A stretch of 7,677 nucleotides of DNA from Acholeplasmatales bacterium. GTDB lineage: Bacteria; Bacillota_I; Bacilli_A; Izemoplasmatales; Hujiaoplasmataceae. Both the position numbers and the translations under genes were made by a program. Positions within the stretch are counted from its first letter, which is position 1. Every line of letters starts with the position of its first letter. The notes below the pieces were generated by a model. It had not been told where the DNA came from. It worked only from the letters and a program-made list of their open reading frames with translations, and did no database searches. This document shows positions 6,173 through 7,677 of this stretch, piece by piece. The stretch spans positions 1-7,677 of the forward strand of contig DMTN01000033.1 of NCBI GenBank assembly GCA_003477305.1, in the 5' to 3' direction.

Positions 6173-6672
6173 AACAGTCCCTCCATCTCCGTCACGACGA
6201 TGATGCGCGCCGTCAAATCGACTTCGGGGACGAGCGCGTCGACGAACGGAACGAGGGCGGATGATCCGTCGTTTTTGCGGATCTCAAGATAATCCCCTTG
6301 GGGAAATTCGCGGACGCCGGAAACGGCGCCGACGGTTTTCCCGCCCTGGATGACGGAAAGACCGATCAGCTCGGCGGCGCGGTATTCGTTCTTCGCCAGG
6401 CGGACCGGTGCGGCTTCTTCGGCGAGGATCGTCATGCCTTTCAGGCTTTCCGCGGCCTCGATGGTATCGATGCCGTCAAACGTCAATAGGTCAAACCCGC
6501 GGTGGGGCCGATAGCTGATGACGAACAGATCGCGGCGTCCGGACGGCGCGTCGAGGACGATCGTCTTGCCGGGCGCATAGCGATCGGCCTGAAAATCGGT
6601 CGAGGGCAGGATCCGGACCTCGCCCTTGAGACCGTGGGTGTTGACGATTTTGCCGATCGGCACGAGCGCCAT
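6169..6672 (-). CDS. rimM: Ribosome maturation factor RimM (16S rRNA processing)
   Basis: RimM binds ribosomal protein S19 and assists assembly of the 30S head. The 167-residue protein has the N-terminal RimM domain, with the diagnostic IGKIVNTHGLKGEVRI at 6-21, and a C-terminal PRC-barrel (about 95-165) ending in LVPFVDALVPEVDL and a short acidic tail. ATG 6672 is preceded by GGAG (complement of 6682-6685) at 9 nt. It lies 2 nt after the GH17 stop and overlaps trmD by 4 nt, so the three are almost certainly one transcript. Its normal upstream partners, rpsP and a KH-domain gene, are absent here. Confidence 0.97.
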   Translation of the reverse strand: MALVPIGKIVNTHGLKGEVRILPSTDFQADRYAPGKTIVLDAPSGRRDLFVISYRPHRGFDLLTFDGIDTIEAAESLKGMTILAEEAAPVRLAKNEYRAAELIGLSVIQGGKTVGAVSGVREFPQGDYLEIRKNDGSSALVPFVDALVPEVDLTARIIVVTEMEGLL

Positions 6673-6674
6673 GG

Positions 6675-7586
6675 TCAGAATCTCCGGGTTTTCTTGGAAA
6701 TGTAGATTTTCGGGGTACGGTCGACGTTGTATAGGCCCCAGTGCTTTTCCGGTTCGATCGGATCGCGGCCGCCCTTCCAGGGTTCATCGAACGCTTCGAA
6801 AACGAACATCGGGATCTGGTTGTCTTTGCTCCACTTTTCGACTTGGGCGAGATACTCCGCCTGCTGGGCTTCGCCGACGTCGTTTTTGTCCATCGTATCG
6901 TTGCAGGAGGTGGTCCAGCCGAACTCGGTGAAGATGATCTGCTTGTCGGGATAGGCGGCCTTGTTCTCTTCATAATCCAGCTGATTGACCGCAAGCGCCT
7001 CGTCAAGGTGTTTTCGGAGCCAGAGCGGATAGGAGTGGATCGAGATGAAGTCGACTTCCGCGGCGACCGGCCCGGCGTGCACGCGCCATGCGTAGGCGCC
7101 TTCGCAGAAGGTGACCTGGGCATCGGTGACGGTGCGCAGATACCGGACGTGGGAGGCGAGCGTTTCCGCCGCCATCAGACCGGGATGCCATTCGGAGGTG
7201 CATTCGTTGCCGACCGCGACGGCGAGGACGATGTCCTTGTAGCGGTTCGCCAGTTCGGCGAGCCGGTCGAGCTGACGGATGTTCTCGATCTTGTTGACGG
7301 CGATTTCCTCGTCGGAATGGAGCCCGCCCCAGGGGCAGTTCGGGTTCGATATCTCGCCTCGCGGCTCGACCCCGAGCATCACCTTGAACGGCATTTTTTC
7401 CTCTTCGATCACGCGCAGCACGGTCTTGGCGTGTTCGGAAACGTCATACATCCGCAGATAATCGAAATGCGGTTTCAAAATCGTCAGATCTTCCAGGATC
7501 TGCGCATATGTCGGATATACGTGAGCAATCGGACTCTGCCCTTCGCGATATCCGGAGTAGCAGACGCCACGGCCAAATTTAATCAT
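6675..7586 (-). CDS. Glycoside hydrolase family 17-like protein (beta-1,3-glucanase/transglycosylase type)
   Basis: The 303-residue protein reads as a single TIM-barrel domain of clan GH-A, family GH17, whose members hydrolyse or rearrange beta-1,3-glucans. Evidence: LRMYDVS (44-50); AVAVGNE with the probable acid/base Glu128 after Asn127; HSYP (184-187); IIFTEFGW with the probable nucleophile Glu221; and VFEAFDEPWKG (262-272) with HWGLY (282-286), typical of bacterial GH17. There is no signal peptide or membrane segment, so it appears cytoplasmic, unlike most secreted glucanases; an intracellular oligosaccharide substrate is inferred. In-frame ATGs exist at 7619 and 7592, but GGAGGG (complement of 7593-7598) abuts 7592 and is 6 nt before 7586, so 7586 is chosen. 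It has its own promoter and is followed after 2 nt by rimM. The family is likely from motifs; the substrate is unknown. Confidence 0.87.
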   Translation of the reverse strand: MIKFGRGVCYSGYREGQSPIAHVYPTYAQILEDLTILKPHFDYLRMYDVSEHAKTVLRVIEEEKMPFKVMLGVEPRGEISNPNCPWGGLHSDEEIAVNKIENIRQLDRLAELANRYKDIVLAVAVGNECTSEWHPGLMAAETLASHVRYLRTVTDAQVTFCEGAYAWRVHAGPVAAEVDFISIHSYPLWLRKHLDEALAVNQLDYEENKAAYPDKQIIFTEFGWTTSCNDTMDKNDVGEAQQAEYLAQVEKWSKDNQIPMFVFEAFDEPWKGGRDPIEPEKHWGLYNVDRTPKIYISKKTRRF

Positions 7587-7592
7587 TTTCAT

Positions 7593-7598
7593 CCCTCC
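7593..7598 (-). promoter_or_regulatory. Ribosome binding site deciding the GH17 start
   Basis: GGAGGG on the - strand has 6-nt spacing to ATG 7586, none to ATG 7592, and lies inside the frame opened by ATG 7619. The predicted transcript start near 7603 also falls downstream of ATG 7619, ruling that codon out. Confidence 0.85.
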
Positions 7599-7609
7599 AA
7601 AACATGTCA

Positions 7610-7638
7610 ATTGTACCATACTTACACAGATATTTCAA
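7610..7638 (-). promoter_or_regulatory. Promoter of the GH17-rimM-trmD unit
   Basis: On the - strand, TTGAAA (complement of 7633-7638), a 17-bp spacer and TACAAT (complement of 7610-7615) are present. TGG immediately before the -10 gives an extended -10 (TGN). The predicted start is near 7603, leaving a leader of about 17 nt. It is the only promoter seen upstream of rimM and trmD in this window. Confidence 0.83.
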
Positions 7639-7677
7639 CCGCGTCGAAAAAGACGATAGTGTAAAATGGTTTTGGAA

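Noticed and set aside
6741..7664. Long open frame on the + strand antisense to the GH17 gene, and a similar one at 5339-6151 antisense to trmD
   Set aside because: Both follow the third-position GC bias of real genes on the other strand, lack recognisable domains and lack proper translation starts.
7639..7677. Possible + strand promoter (TAAAAT at 7662-7667) for a divergent gene beyond the window
   Set aside because: No acceptable -35 at 16-18 bp and no coding sequence in view; the edge region is too short to judge.

Overview
The window carries seven intact protein genes, a tyrosine T-box leader, two clear intrinsic terminators and four recognisable sigma-A-type promoters. It looks like a chromosomal segment of a Firmicutes (Bacillota) bacterium, probably a Bacilli or Mollicute-related lineage. 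The evidence is a T-box riboswitch upstream of tyrS, a CcpA-like LacI regulator next to tyrS, the rimM-trmD-rplS block, strong Shine-Dalgarno sequences and near-consensus -35/-10 boxes. Coding DNA is rich in G and C at third positions, while the promoters are AT-rich. TGA is used as a stop (ATPase, GH17, rimM, trmD) and tryptophan is TGG, so the standard code applies rather than the Mycoplasma code. The exact lineage cannot be named from this window alone.

Layout. (1) 88-2342, + strand: a consensus promoter drives a PIB-type Zn/Cd/Pb-exporting ATPase. (2) 2346-2379: a perfect hairpin separates it from the convergent tyrS. (3) 4939 down to 2378, - strand: a LacI/CcpA-family regulator with a cre-like operator inside its own promoter is followed by a Tyr T-box leader that starts at the regulator's stop codon, then tyrS. 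(4) 7638 down to 4988, - strand: a promoter, a GH17-family glycoside hydrolase gene, rimM (2-nt gap) and trmD (4-nt overlap), then rplS with its own promoter and a terminator.

How the parts relate. rimM, trmD and rplS are the usual ribosome and tRNA maturation cluster, but the genes that normally precede it (rpsP and the KH-domain gene) are not here; a leaderless beta-glucanase-like gene takes their place. tyrS is controlled by uncharged tRNA-Tyr through the T-box and may also receive readthrough from the regulator gene. The metal pump appears to be a stand-alone unit; no metal-sensing regulator lies in the window.

Most of the window is ordinary housekeeping DNA. I see no strong sign of a wholly new system. 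The points most worth a second look are the GH17-rimM-trmD gene fusion into one transcription unit, the regulator's self-operator, the compact T-box architecture and the rplS leader.
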